Source: Pediococcus argentinicus
Lineage (GTDB): Bacteria; Bacillota; Bacilli; Lactobacillales; Lactobacillaceae
Direction of reading: 5' to 3'
Length of the DNA stretch: 64,000 bases
Assembly: GCF_001437605.1 (NCBI RefSeq)
Contig: NZ_JQCQ01000002.1
Coordinates: 39,320 to 103,319 of the forward strand
Shown: positions 17,434 to 27,161 of the stretch, piece by piece
How positions within the stretch are numbered: the stretch's first letter is position 1
How the letters are laid out: each line of letters opens with the position of its first letter
Program-made: the position numbers and the translations under genes
Notes under the pieces: generated by a model
Seen by the model: the letters and a program-made list of their open reading frames with translations, nothing else
What the model was told of the DNA's origin: nothing
The model's database searches: none

Positions 17434-17612
17434 TTTTTTCGTCCTGTTTGATAAACGTTATACGTTACATATCCAAACGCAAACATTCCAATCACACCAA
17501 TCCAGAAATGATCAGAAAAGTTTCCACTTATTAATAGTTCAATACTCATTGCTAACAAACCTAATGTTATTAATCCTAAAAATATAATTCCAATAATTCT
17601 ACCGATACTCAT
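17430..17612 (-). CDS. Small two-span membrane protein, unknown function
   Basis: 60 residues with two hydrophobic helices (about residues 4-27 IGRIIGIIFLGLITLGLLAM and 34-53 HFWIGVIGMFAFGYVTYNVY) and a basic end (TGRKK). The GGAGG site lies 8 bases before the ATG at 17612. It is the first gene of a two-gene unit with the acetyltransferase, overlapping it by 4 bases. No recognised family; a membrane role is all that can be said. Confidence 0.68.
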   Translation of the reverse strand: MSIGRIIGIIFLGLITLGLLAMSIELLISGNFSDHFWIGVIGMFAFGYVTYNVYQTGRKK

Positions 17613-17701
17613 AATGATGTCCTCCGTGTTCTCTTGTTTATATTATATCTTTTTACCAAAGTATTTTATAATCAATTTAAACAATAAGGAGCGTGATAAT
17701 A

Positions 17702-18205
17702 ATGAAAATCACAGTTAAATTAGATTCAGAAGGATTTTTACCAGATAAATATGGTAAAAATGCACCTACAGAGTATTTAAAGAATGATGGGCCAATACTG
17801 TCATTTCCAATTGAGATTGATAATCTACCACAAGATACCCAAGCACTAGCACTAACTTTGATTGACTACGATGCCGTCCCCGTCGCTGGTTTTCCATGGA
17901 TTCATTGGATTGCTACTGACATCCCTGTTACAAATATCATTCCAGAGGATGCAAGTCGAATCAATAAAAACATTACTCAAGGAAAGAACAGTATGGTCTC
18001 CCGCTATATTAATGTTACCGATCCAACCCTGAACACACGCTATGCAGGCCCAAAGCCACCTGAAAATCATGACTACACACTGACTGTCTTTGCATTATCA
18101 CAGCCAACACATTTATCAGAAGGTTTTTATCTGAATGAATTATTAAAGGCTGTGAAACCAATTACTTTAGACCAACAAAAAATCGAGTTAGCATCTAGAG
18201 GATAA
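17702..18205 (+). CDS. YbhB/YbcL (Raf kinase inhibitor-like, PEBP) protein
   Basis: 167 residues. The PEBP fold signature is visible: LIDYDAVPVAGFPWIHWIAT (the D-x-D and H-W-x-x pocket), then RYAGPKPPENHDYTLTVFAL (the GPxPP-xx-H-Y strand) and a short C-terminal helix. These small cytoplasmic proteins bind phosphorylated or anionic ligands, and their bacterial role is not settled. The ATG at 17702 has AAGGAG ten bases upstream; a GTG at 17693 is only one base after it. A TATAAT at 17667-17672 lies about 30 bases upstream without a good -35. Confidence 0.88.
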   Translation: MKITVKLDSEGFLPDKYGKNAPTEYLKNDGPILSFPIEIDNLPQDTQALALTLIDYDAVPVAGFPWIHWIATDIPVTNIIPEDASRINKNITQGKNSMVSRYINVTDPTLNTRYAGPKPPENHDYTLTVFALSQPTHLSEGFYLNELLKAVKPITLDQQKIELASRG

Positions 18206-18229
18206 ACCTCTAAATCTAACTCGATTTTT
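18178..18229 (+). terminator. Terminator after the YbhB-like gene
   Basis: AATCGAGTTAG pairs with CTAACTCGATT, with an inner AGAGG/CCTCT stem, followed by TTTTT. The left arm overlaps the end of the coding region. Confidence 0.82.
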
Positions 18230-18269
18230 CTAATATTGTCTGGTTGAACGTAATACTTCAGGTCCACTT

Positions 18270-19979
18270 TTATAAAGTTGTCACTAACAAGCCAATCAAA
18301 ATGGCTATCCAAAAAATAATCGAAACAACTAATAAAGCATTAAAAAATTTCGGTTGGACATACCTTAAAGTCAAATTGTTATTTCCTTTTTTTGAATCAA
18401 CAAGTATTGTCCCAAGCTTTGTAGTCTTAGGGTCAATAGCCTTGCCATTCAAAGTCACTCTACTCTGCTGGTATGCAAAAGCCGGTATTAGCTTTTGCCC
18501 TTTTTTATTATCTTTCCACTTAATTTCTAAAACTCCATTTTTATAAGCATGCTTTTCAAAGCCGCTTTCATTATTCAAAATTTCGTCTGAGTATACTTTA
18601 TATAAATTAACTTTTGTCTGATCAACTGCATGTAATGGTAAATAATCCGGAATTGGTTTTTTGACCAATACTATTGCTTTTTCAGGATTGGTATCCTTAT
18701 ATGCAGCCTTAATTGTTTTAGCTGTCGCTTTAGACCTAACATGCACTAATCCGTCCTTATTAATTGGCATGTTGTCATCATTCCATTTTTGGGCTCTTCC
18801 CTGCGTATTAGAATATGCTTCAAAAATCAAAAGACTCGAAAGTATTATCACCGATACCCTAGTCGCCTTTTGAATAGATATACCCTTATTTGACAATTCA
18901 GTTAGCGTCACAGCTATCATTGCCAAAAGAATAATTGCTCCCATAGTTATAATTCTAGATGGAAATTGTAGATTGAACGACAATGGTGGTACTTCGACTG
19001 CAAGCCTGTTCCAAGGCAATAAATTAGATGAAAGTACTATAAAGACCAATCCAATAATGGTTAAGTCACGTATTTTCCAATCAACATTGTTTATGAACAT
19101 CCATGAAATCTGAAAGATAATTAAAATACTTAAAACTAATCCCAAACTAGTCGGAGACATCATTCCCGTTCCAATACTCAATGCTGAGCTAGCCATATCA
19201 ATATTTGAAAAGGGATGTGCAACATTATTTTTTGAAAATACAGTTATCATTGCAACCCAAATATTAGAAGTCAGGACTAGGTATATTAGCACGGATAATC
19301 CGGCTTTTAAAAACATTTGAAGCTTCACAGAACTACGAATGAACCCAATAATAAAACATGGGATCAAAAATAAAACTGCAAAGATAGAGCTTAACAGATG
19401 AACCTCAGTAATAATTGCCATAACAAAACCTAGCGAAAGTGGATTAATAGGATCATCAGGAGTATCCAGCATTCTGCTCCCTAAAATAGCAATGAATGGT
19501 AAAAGCATCGTACCCATAGAGGTAAACTGTGTAATATTTATCCATCCAGCTAACCAAGGTGTAGCCATAAATAACGCAGAAGAAACTAACGAAAAGAATT
19601 CATTAGCACCCAACCTTTTGGAAAGCTTGAATAGTCCATATCCCCCAGTAAAGAAGACTAAAAACGAGGTAACTAATTGGAAACGAAACCAGCTCTTTAC
19701 TATTAACAAGATAAATCCTAGTACATACGCAAAATATGGTCCGTAAAGTGCGTTAACAAGGCGACCAGATTTATCAAAGCCAAAATTAGATTGAAAATAA
19801 CTAAATTTATTGTATTTAATTTGAGCATAAGCATCAAAAATTCTATTGAAATGGAAACTAGTGTCCCTTCCAAAAATAATACCGTTATTCAATAACAGTG
19901 GCAAAATAAAAAATAGTGCGAATAATGAGATTACAAATATTGGCCTAATCACATTTTTCTTTTCCTTTAGCAAATTCAT
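18270..19979 (-). CDS. Polytopic membrane glycosyltransferase-like protein (YfhO / PTPS-related family, GT-C type)
   Basis: 569 residues. About 11 membrane helices are followed by an extracytoplasmic C-terminal domain of about 150 residues and a last helix. Between the first two helices lies FGRDTSFHFNRIFDAY, with an acidic residue in the first outside loop as in GT-C enzymes that use lipid-phosphate sugars; the C-terminal beta-rich part (GVLEIKWKDNKKGQKLIPAF, RVTLNGKAIDP) resembles YfhO-type proteins. YfhO-like proteins transfer a sugar from undecaprenyl phosphate to teichoic acid outside the cell, together with a CsbB-like GT2 and a GtcA-like flippase; both partners are in this locus (31489 and 35489). 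The start at 19979 has GGAG upstream. The exact acceptor is an inference. Confidence 0.68.
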   Translation of the reverse strand: MNLLKEKKNVIRPIFVISLFALFFILPLLLNNGIIFGRDTSFHFNRIFDAYAQIKYNKFSYFQSNFGFDKSGRLVNALYGPYFAYVLGFILLIVKSWFRFQLVTSFLVFFTGGYGLFKLSKRLGANEFFSLVSSALFMATPWLAGWINITQFTSMGTMLLPFIAILGSRMLDTPDDPINPLSLGFVMAIITEVHLLSSIFAVLFLIPCFIIGFIRSSVKLQMFLKAGLSVLIYLVLTSNIWVAMITVFSKNNVAHPFSNIDMASSALSIGTGMMSPTSLGLVLSILIIFQISWMFINNVDWKIRDLTIIGLVFIVLSSNLLPWNRLAVEVPPLSFNLQFPSRIITMGAIILLAMIAVTLTELSNKGISIQKATRVSVIILSSLLIFEAYSNTQGRAQKWNDDNMPINKDGLVHVRSKATAKTIKAAYKDTNPEKAIVLVKKPIPDYLPLHAVDQTKVNLYKVYSDEILNNESGFEKHAYKNGVLEIKWKDNKKGQKLIPAFAYQQSRVTLNGKAIDPKTTKLGTILVDSKKGNNNLTLRYVQPKFFNALLVVSIIFWIAILIGLLVTTL

Positions 19980-20058
19980 AGTAGCTCCAGTGTTGTTTGA
20001 TTTTATAGTATAAACAATATATTTATATCATGAATTAGTTAATGATAATTGTCAAAGC

Positions 20059-20092
20059 AAAAAAGCATGGAGCAATCTAAACTGTTCCATAC
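20059..20092 (-). terminator. Terminator after the GT2-TagF-TagF gene
   Basis: On the minus strand GTATGGAACA, an 8-base loop, then TGCTCCATGC form a stem with one mismatch, followed by TTTTTT. It lies 4 bases after the stop codon at 20097. Confidence 0.78.
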
Positions 20093-20096
20093 TCTC

Positions 20097-23000
20097 TTAG
20101 CCAAGTTCGATTTCTTTTTCTGAAACCCAAACAAGTGTGTCATTATATTTAATCTGATAAAACTTCATTCCCACATTTTCGTTTTGAATTGGATCAACAA
20201 GAGAAGCCACTTTGAGACATTTTGTATATAAGCCTCCGACTAGATCTAAATTAGCAATCAATGTTTCTGTTCCAGATCCATATACATTTGACCATAATGC
20301 GGCACCATCATTAACTTTTCCAGATGTATCTTCCGTTAGCTTTTGCTCTCTAACTTTATACTTAAGATTTTTAAAAATAAAGTTCCAAACTCTATCGGCG
20401 GAATCACCGTGCTCCCAACCACAATATTTATTCCAATATTCTTCCAGTTGCTCTTTGTATGTCCAAGTACTGTTTGAACTATCTTTCCAAATATCAAGTT
20501 CGTTTATAAGCTCAGCGGTATTCTTAACAATCGGTCCTGGCATTTCCGACTGATAGTCCAGATACAATCCATGAATATATGAATCAAATTTTTCAGGATT
20601 CTTTGCCAAGAAAATCATTGGACGTCGTAGATTTGCAAAATCGTTAACTACAGATGAATAGTCTGAAATCAATAAGTCAGACACTAAACAAATATCGTTA
20701 ATCTGTTGATAGTCTGTTACATCCATAATGTGCTTAAAGCCACTTAGGTCTGGCCTATTCGCGGCCACTCTTGGATGGAAATGAACTAACATAACTGTAT
20801 CATTAGATAGATGCTTATCAACTTCACTAAAGTCCATAATGTCACTAGCTAAGTACTTATCTGTATATAAAATATCATTATCCATCCAAGTTGGAGCATA
20901 TAAGATAACTTTGCTAAAGTGACTAATATCCAAGTTATTTTTAATACTGCGGATATAATCTACATTGTTATTGTAGAAAACATCATTGCGTGGTAATCCA
21001 CTTCTAATCAGTTGATGATTAGACAATCGATACGCATTCTCAAAAATATCAGCACTTTCATCATTGCCAGCAATCATGTAATCCCATTTTCTGGACATTC
21101 TTACTTGGTCTCGTTGATACTGATAAATAGTCTGTCCTGGAATAAAGTCGCTGGACAAATCCGTTCCAACAGTTTTTAATGGTGAACCCTGTCCGGTTTG
21201 GACCACTTTAGTATGTCTTGGCTTCTTCCAAATAATTGGTAAATCACTATCTGTAATCCAATACATAGCTCTGGCTTTTTTTAAACTACCCCAATAACTA
21301 TCTTTAATAACATATGGAATATTGTTTCTTCTAAAGAAATCAGCTGTGTCTCTATTAACATTCCAGTACGTTACATACTCACTATCAAGTTCAATGAGCT
21401 TTTTGTATAATGCTCGTGGATCACCACTATAACTATTTCCATCATTGCTTTCAAAAATAATTATTTTTTTAGGACTCACTTTGCCTCCTAAAAAGTTTTG
21501 AAATGCAATTCTTAAATCAGAGACTCCTAAAAACTTATTTAGCTTAGTTGTCCAAAATTTATTTCTGATAAAATTATCTTGTGAAATTGCATCCGCCTTC
21601 AAGAGCGATTCAACCGTTTTTTCTGAAGCCTTACCATCACGACCGTATGAACAGAATCGATCATAAAAATCATTCAGTTTGTTTGCATACCGTGACTTAA
21701 TATCATCTATGTTTGCAAGTTGTTCTATCAATTCCTCATTTGTAGTTACAACTGGTCCAGGAACAGTGTTTTTATAATCTAAGTAAACTCCTCGGTTTGT
21801 GGAATCTTCATACCAATCTAAGTCATAGGCGAAAAATATCATTGGCTTTTTTAAATACCCATAGTCAAACATTACTGAACTATAATCAGTTATCATTAAA
21901 TCGGAAATCAAATACAAATCTTCAATAGACTGATAAGCCGACATATCTATCGCAAATCCGCTAAATTTGTGTAAATCAATTGCACTGGCGACTAGATGAT
22001 GCACACGAACCAAAACAATATAGTCATCACCGAATTTATCTCTTAATTTGGATAAATCTAATTCAAAATCCAAAATACCGGCCTGTCGATAAGTTGGCGC
22101 GTAGAGGATAATCTTCTTGTCATTTGGAATTCCCATAGAATTCTTTTTGGCCTCGATATAAGCGGCATTATTGTCATTAATTAAAACATCATTTCGAGGG
22201 AATCCAACTGATAATATTTTATTTTTGAAATCAAAGGCTTTTTTAGCTGTTTCATCCATATACTCAGACGGTGAAATCAAAAAGTTCCATCTTGAATTTC
22301 TCTTTAGAAAATTCTTCTGTGCATTAGCAGAACTATTTCGCATAGAAGGCTCTTCAAATCCCATTTTTTTCATAAATGTTCCATGAAGGGTCTCTACTTC
22401 AATTTGTCCGGACCGTTTAACATATTGATTTGGAAAATTAGTATTTTGAATGAAGTATTTTCCTACAGCTAAGTAATACCAATATTTCAAACTATATCGT
22501 CTAACTTTAATCGTTTTTTCTGGCAATTCTGTTGTCATATCTTGCATTGGCCACACAAATTTAAAATCTGGGTGCGTATCAGACCAATACTCATAAATAG
22601 ACCTTGGATTATCGTTATATGCCGTTCCCCAATAGCTTTCAAAAACAGCTACTTTATTATTTAATGGCAGAAGTCGCATAAGTGGATATAGTAACGAATA
22701 ATTAATAGAGCGTTTCCTGGCAGACCTATTCCAGAAAGACCAGCGTTGCCATGAAGTAATAATTAACTTACCCTGTTGATCGAACAGCACTTTGGTTTTG
22801 AAGTTTTTATTTTCAAAATCACTGAGATCTGTATCTCGACTCATGATACTCTGTAACGCTATTCTAGATTCATTACTACCTTTGACATCAAGATAACATT
22901 CATATCTGTTATTACTGATAACTGGAGTACCATTATTGTATAGTTTCCATTGAACCGTTATATCACCACTGTTTTTATCAAAATCAATCTCTCCAACGTG

Positions 23001-25046
23001 ATTATAAGAACTCTTGCCATCCAAACTACTAATCCCAAACGTTAATTCTTTATCAGAAATGCTCTGAAATAGTATTTTCAAATCATCATGAAGTTTTAGA
23101 GTTAAAACACCGTTATCCAAATTGACTGAAACAACTTGCACTTCTTTTTTGATTATATTTAGATTTATCTTTTTTAAATTATCACATTTAATAAGGCCTT
23201 CAAATTGCCCATGTTCAAAATCCATTGGTGATATCTGATGGGCGAAACTATATGGAAATGAAGCTCCACTGTCAATATCATAAAAACCAAGACTCCCTTT
23301 AACAGATCCTTCACTCAAAACTTCAGCGTATGGCCAAACGCTTTTAATATGATAACTTGATTCAGAAGAGTCAGTAATTTCTGTTATTCCAGCAAACTTG
23401 TTTTCACTTGTTCTAATTGCTAATGAAGTTGACTTTGATTGAACCGTTGCAAATACAGTAACACCTGTACTAGTATGCTCTATACGATCAACATGATTGT
23501 GAACCATTTCAGAGTTCTGTTTATTGCCCACCACAAATTGAAGGTCCCATGCTTTATTAAAAGTATTAACTACATAGTTCCCATTTATCTCCAGAGGATC
23601 TAACAATTGATTGGATCGTTTGGTAGGGTGCCCAATCAATCCAGTAACTCTAATATTATTAGCTTCTACTTCATAGTCAATTTCCCATTTACCCAATCCA
23701 ATATTATCAATAGCCTCAGCCATACTAAAGCTTATCTCATATTTAGATTTACGGCGTCGTGAAAATCTGTGTTTCTTTTTCAGATTCCATTCCATCGAAA
23801 TATTAAAAGTCTTTTGGTTCTCTTTATTTCTTAAAAATACGTTGATTTTGTAGCTTTCAGGATTAAATTTGGTCGTTCTAACAAAATCCATGAAACCTAA
23901 AATCAATACCTGTCCGTTTTCTTCCGAAATCTTAGTTGTTTTTCCCTTAATTTCAAATGAGTCACGAACGCTAATTTTTTTTACAATGTCTTTGTTCAAA
24001 GCATTATTTACATACTCGTAATTATCGTTTTTTAAAACCGTCTTTCCAATATCGAGTCTCTGATATCCATAACGTTTAAAATCAATAAAGTTACCGCTTA
24101 AGATAGAGCGATATTGAATTTGCTTTCTAATTGAGATGCGTTTCAAATCATCCAAATTGTAATTTCTTAGAAATTTCACTAAATCTTGTTGAAAAGCAAA
24201 GAGTGTTTCATCATTAGCATTTTGGAAACTATTTAAATATAGTGGAATATCCATATCTAAAACCTTAAAGTTAAAGGCCTCTTTTACCTTATCATTACCA
24301 CCCAATTGCTCGATAGAATGTCGCGCCATCTCTAAAGTTTGTATACGATCCCAAAAAAGCTTAAAACTACCTCGTTGTTGCGTTATGGACTGATTAGATG
24401 ATTCACGAACTCGCCATTTGTATATAGGCATATCAATCACATCCACAGCTTTAGCCAACAGGTGAAATTTCATTGAAACGGGAATATCTTCATATGTCAG
24501 ACTAACAGGGTATTTGATGTTGTTCTCGAAAAAAACAGATGATCTATAGACCTTGTTCCAGGCAGTTGTATCGTAGACCAGAAAAGGATTTTCATTAATA
24601 TGTGTATGTAAAATTGTTTCAGGTATTGCTGTTTCATGCAGAATTGAAGGATACATTTTAGATCCTTTTAGACGATTAACAAAGCCAGAAGCCATATCCG
24701 ATCCCGTATTTATCAAAGATCCAACCAAAACTTCGTAAGCATTTTCCTCGACTATATCATCCGAATCCACAAACGCCATGAACTCACCTGTTACATAAGG
24801 TAGTCCAGCGTTACGTGCGGCACTGAGCCCACCATTTTCAGTATGCACAGCAATAAAGTTATCATATCGATCAGCATATTGATCTAAAATGACACCAGTA
24901 TTGTCTGGTGAACCATCATCAACCATTATGACTTCCATATTAAAAAAGGTTTGTTGTGCAAGTGAGTCTAAACAGTCCTTTATATACTCTTCAACCTTGT
25001 AACACGGAACGATCACACTGAGTTTTTTTGCTTCAAATTGATTCAA
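20097..25046 (-). CDS. Giant fusion: GT2 glycosyltransferase, beta-rich linker, two CDP-glycerol glycerophosphotransferase (TagF) domains, SH3-like tail
   Basis: 1649 residues. Residues 1-320: family-2 glycosyltransferase with VIVPCYKVEEYI, MVDDGSPDNTG, NGGLSAARNAG and the VDSDD metal motif. About 360-770: beta-rich linker of unknown kind. About 790-1140: first TagF domain with VAVFESYWGTAY, ETLHGTFMKKMG (catalytic-type His), VRVHHLVAS and ITDYSSVMFDYGYLKKPMIF. About 1190-1540: second TagF domain with IIIFESNDGNSYSGDPRALY, LLISDYSSVVNDF and VHFHPRVAA, but QTGQGSPLK where the family has WHGTPLK, so the first His is Gln. About 1578-1649: small SH3-like domain. The start is taken as TTG at 25046, seven bases after GGGAGAG; upstream ATGs (25061, 25067) have no ribosome site. 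Probably builds and decorates a glycerol-phosphate polymer at the inner membrane face. Confidence 0.85.
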   Translation of the reverse strand: MNQFEAKKLSVIVPCYKVEEYIKDCLDSLAQQTFFNMEVIMVDDGSPDNTGVILDQYADRYDNFIAVHTENGGLSAARNAGLPYVTGEFMAFVDSDDIVEENAYEVLVGSLINTGSDMASGFVNRLKGSKMYPSILHETAIPETILHTHINENPFLVYDTTAWNKVYRSSVFFENNIKYPVSLTYEDIPVSMKFHLLAKAVDVIDMPIYKWRVRESSNQSITQQRGSFKLFWDRIQTLEMARHSIEQLGGNDKVKEAFNFKVLDMDIPLYLNSFQNANDETLFAFQQDLVKFLRNYNLDDLKRISIRKQIQYRSILSGNFIDFKRYGYQRLDIGKTVLKNDNYEYVNNALNKDIVKKISVRDSFEIKGKTTKISEENGQVLILGFMDFVRTTKFNPESYKINVFLRNKENQKTFNISMEWNLKKKHRFSRRRKSKYEISFSMAEAIDNIGLGKWEIDYEVEANNIRVTGLIGHPTKRSNQLLDPLEINGNYVVNTFNKAWDLQFVVGNKQNSEMVHNHVDRIEHTSTGVTVFATVQSKSTSLAIRTSENKFAGITEITDSSESSYHIKSVWPYAEVLSEGSVKGSLGFYDIDSGASFPYSFAHQISPMDFEHGQFEGLIKCDNLKKINLNIIKKEVQVVSVNLDNGVLTLKLHDDLKILFQSISDKELTFGISSLDGKSSYNHVGEIDFDKNSGDITVQWKLYNNGTPVISNNRYECYLDVKGSNESRIALQSIMSRDTDLSDFENKNFKTKVLFDQQGKLIITSWQRWSFWNRSARKRSINYSLLYPLMRLLPLNNKVAVFESYWGTAYNDNPRSIYEYWSDTHPDFKFVWPMQDMTTELPEKTIKVRRYSLKYWYYLAVGKYFIQNTNFPNQYVKRSGQIEVETLHGTFMKKMGFEEPSMRNSSANAQKNFLKRNSRWNFLISPSEYMDETAKKAFDFKNKILSVGFPRNDVLINDNNAAYIEAKKNSMGIPNDKKIILYAPTYRQAGILDFELDLSKLRDKFGDDYIVLVRVHHLVASAIDLHKFSGFAIDMSAYQSIEDLYLISDLMITDYSSVMFDYGYLKKPMIFFAYDLDWYEDSTNRGVYLDYKNTVPGPVVTTNEELIEQLANIDDIKSRYANKLNDFYDRFCSYGRDGKASEKTVESLLKADAISQDNFIRNKFWTTKLNKFLGVSDLRIAFQNFLGGKVSPKKIIIFESNDGNSYSGDPRALYKKLIELDSEYVTYWNVNRDTADFFRRNNIPYVIKDSYWGSLKKARAMYWITDSDLPIIWKKPRHTKVVQTGQGSPLKTVGTDLSSDFIPGQTIYQYQRDQVRMSRKWDYMIAGNDESADIFENAYRLSNHQLIRSGLPRNDVFYNNNVDYIRSIKNNLDISHFSKVILYAPTWMDNDILYTDKYLASDIMDFSEVDKHLSNDTVMLVHFHPRVAANRPDLSGFKHIMDVTDYQQINDICLVSDLLISDYSSVVNDFANLRRPMIFLAKNPEKFDSYIHGLYLDYQSEMPGPIVKNTAELINELDIWKDSSNSTWTYKEQLEEYWNKYCGWEHGDSADRVWNFIFKNLKYKVREQKLTEDTSGKVNDGAALWSNVYGSGTETLIANLDLVGGLYTKCLKVASLVDPIQNENVGMKFYQIKYNDTLVWVSEKEIELG

Positions 25047-25135
25047 GATATTCTCTCCCATTAACATAATAACTGCAGTACATTGCCACAATATCATTTA
25101 AAAATCACTACATTTTTATATTATACAAGTTCTTT

Positions 25136-25186
25136 TAAAAAAAAGAGAGGTAAATGAAATATTTAAAACTTCATTTACCTCTCTTT
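25136..25186 (-). terminator. Terminator of the tagGH operon
   Basis: A 17-bp perfect stem (AAAGAGAGGTAAATGAA / TTCATTTACCTCTCTTT) with a T-rich tail (TTTTTTTT) on the minus strand, 10 bases after the TagH gene. Confidence 0.9.
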
Positions 25187-25195
25187 AGGTATATA

Positions 25196-26263
25196 TTATT
25201 TTCTCATTTTATGCATTCTGGGATGAACCAAACTAACAGGATCCTTCACAGAATGTTTAATCGAATGACCTGAAATGTTAACCATTGAAAAGAATAGTAG
25301 CACAAAAACTGATAAAGCAACCATCCATTTAGTGGGCGTAGTCATCTTGGCTGGTGAGATCTGTTTATAAAGTACCTTACCAACTTTTCTTGCGGCTTCC
25401 TTATGTGAGAAACCGTTTACTTTAACCTCTTGATCAATCAAGGTATCTTGATAAGTTTCAATATTAAAGTCTAGCTGATCTTGTTTTTTATCTTGTTGAT
25501 ACTCACGTCTCTCTTTGGCAGTTTTCTTCTTAAAGTCTTCTGAAAAATCACGATAGTGTTGAATAACTTCTCCGGCTTCTCCTATTTCGCGAAGATCACC
25601 AAAATGCATCCAAGCTACTCTATCACAAAGCATTTCAACTTGTTTAAGAGAGTGACTGACGAAAAGAATTGTTTTTCCTTGTTCTTTGAATTCCATGATT
25701 TTATCAACACACTTTTGATAAAATGTGTCATCACCAACAGATAGAGCCTCATCAATAATCATAATATCTGGATTAATATGAACAGCAATCGCAAATCCTA
25801 GACGTGATCTCATACCAGTCGAATAATCTTTAACCGGTTGGTTAATAAAGTTTCCAATATCCGCAAAATCAACAATACTATCTCTCAACTCAGCAATCTC
25901 TTTGATGCTCAATCCTTGCATGAGACCTTTTAGACGAATATTTTCATCACCTGTTAGATTCCATTTTAATCCAGCACCAATAGAGATAATGGAAGTATCC
26001 CCATTTACTGTAACGGTGCCAGTAGTTTGAGGAATAATGCCAGAGATAATATTTGATATAGTTGATTTTCCTGATCCATTAATTCCAATGATTCCTAGCG
26101 TTTCACCAGGCTTCACTGTCATACTAACACCTTTAAGTGACCAAAAATGTGGAACTTCAACATTTCCTAAGTTGAAGAAGTTACGCATTCTATCGCTCTT
26201 GGTTTTATATAAATCGTATTCCTTTGTTACATTATCAAGTTTGATTTTATATTCAGTATCCAA
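25196..26263 (-). CDS. tagH: Teichoic acid export ABC transporter, ATP-binding protein (TagH)
   Basis: 355 residues. Walker [11 protein letters not shown] (about residue 63), signature [15 protein letters not shown] in the form typical of polysaccharide/teichoic-acid exporters, Walker [13 protein letters not shown] and H-loop [11 protein letters not shown] are all present. After the ATPase comes a charged linker and one membrane segment near the C-terminus ([18 protein letters not shown]). The tail is much shorter than in the 527-residue B. subtilis TagH and lacks a large extracellular domain. The start is TTG at 26263, seven bases after GGAGG. It follows the TagG permease gene by 11 bases. 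Exports undecaprenyl-linked polymer made by the neighbouring transferases. Confidence 0.92.
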   Translation of the reverse strand: MDTEYKIKLDNVTKEYDLYKTKSDRMRNFFNLGNVEVPHFWSLKGVSMTVKPGETLGIIGINGSGKSTISNIISGIIPQTTGTVTVNGDTSIISIGAGLKWNLTGDENIRLKGLMQGLSIKEIAELRDSIVDFADIGNFINQPVKDYSTGMRSRLGFAIAVHINPDIMIIDEALSVGDDTFYQKCVDKIMEFKEQGKTILFVSHSLKQVEMLCDRVAWMHFGDLREIGEAGEVIQHYRDFSEDFKKKTAKERREYQQDKKQDQLDFNIETYQDTLIDQEVKVNGFSHKEAARKVGKVLYKQISPAKMTTPTKWMVALSVFVLLFFSMVNISGHSIKHSVKDPVSLVHPRMHKMRK

Positions 26264-26274
26264 CTGCCATCCTC

Positions 26275-27090
26275 CTAAATCAAATCCACAAAGTCTGCAC
26301 GGAATTTGTTATGCAGGTATGTTCCAAACAACATGAATAACAGAACAAACATCCAAAAAGTAATCGTCAAGTTAAGATTTGGTTGTTGCCAAATCCACCC
26401 TCTTGATAAGAGCGATTCCCTGAATCCATTTACAATATAATACAGTGGATTTAATTCCAATACACGAACAAATAAAATTGGAAACTTAGAGGTTTGGAAA
26501 TTGAAAAGAATTCCACTCATATAAAACAGCACTCTTAATATCGATTGTAACGTAATGTGCCAATCTCGAATCAATACACTGACTGTAGAGTTAAAAATAC
26601 CAAGTGCGTACATTAAAACAATCATACAGAAGAAATAGTAAATAAATTGAATCCAGGAAACTGTTGGCCATATATGGTTAGTGAACATCAGAAAAACGGC
26701 AAATGCCATCATTGTCCAAAAACTATACAAGTTTCCCATGATTTTTATTGATGGTAAAACACTAACGGGAAATTTCATTTTTGAAACTAATCCTACCTGT
26801 TGGTAAACACTTTTGGAAGCATCCAAAGTTGTTTTATTCATGTACAACCATGGTGCAATACCAGTTACCATCCAGGGCAAATATGGAATACCGTGCATAG
26901 GATCACCACGTTTTAAAGCCACCCCGAAAACAAGATAATAAATACCAATTTGAATTAATGGATTTAAGAATTCCCAAGCAAGCCCAAGATAATGACTTTG
27001 GTATGTAGCCCGATCGTCATATTTAGCCATACGACGAATGATTTTAAAATTCGCAATTTGATCACGAATTACATTAAACATAACATTCAT
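26275..27090 (-). CDS. tagG: Teichoic acid export ABC transporter, permease (TagG)
   Basis: 271 residues, six membrane helices, ABC-2 polysaccharide-exporter type. Diagnostic are the N-terminal cytoplasmic [20 protein letters not shown], the [13 protein letters not shown] loop after the first helix, and [20 protein letters not shown] before the last helices. It is co-transcribed with tagH and preceded by a TTGACT-18-TACAAT promoter. With TagH it should flip wall teichoic acid-like polymer to the outer face of the membrane. The start at 27090 has AGGAG 11 bases upstream. Confidence 0.92.
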   Translation of the reverse strand: MNVMFNVIRDQIANFKIIRRMAKYDDRATYQSHYLGLAWEFLNPLIQIGIYYLVFGVALKRGDPMHGIPYLPWMVTGIAPWLYMNKTTLDASKSVYQQVGLVSKMKFPVSVLPSIKIMGNLYSFWTMMAFAVFLMFTNHIWPTVSWIQFIYYFFCMIVLMYALGIFNSTVSVLIRDWHITLQSILRVLFYMSGILFNFQTSKFPILFVRVLELNPLYYIVNGFRESLLSRGWIWQQPNLNLTITFWMFVLLFMLFGTYLHNKFRADFVDLI

Positions 27091-27131
27091 AATTTATTAA
27101 ACTCCTAAATAACTTTTACAGAACTCCTAAG

Positions 27132-27161
27132 ATTGTAGTTCTTTTATGTTTCTAAAGTCAA
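27132..27161 (-). promoter_or_regulatory. Probable promoter of tagGH
   Basis: On the minus strand TTGACT (complement 27156-27161) and TACAAT (complement 27132-27137) are 18 bases apart. The -35 overlaps the last codons of the upstream transferase gene. A weak AGAACT/AGTTCT inverted repeat follows in the leader. Confidence 0.5.
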
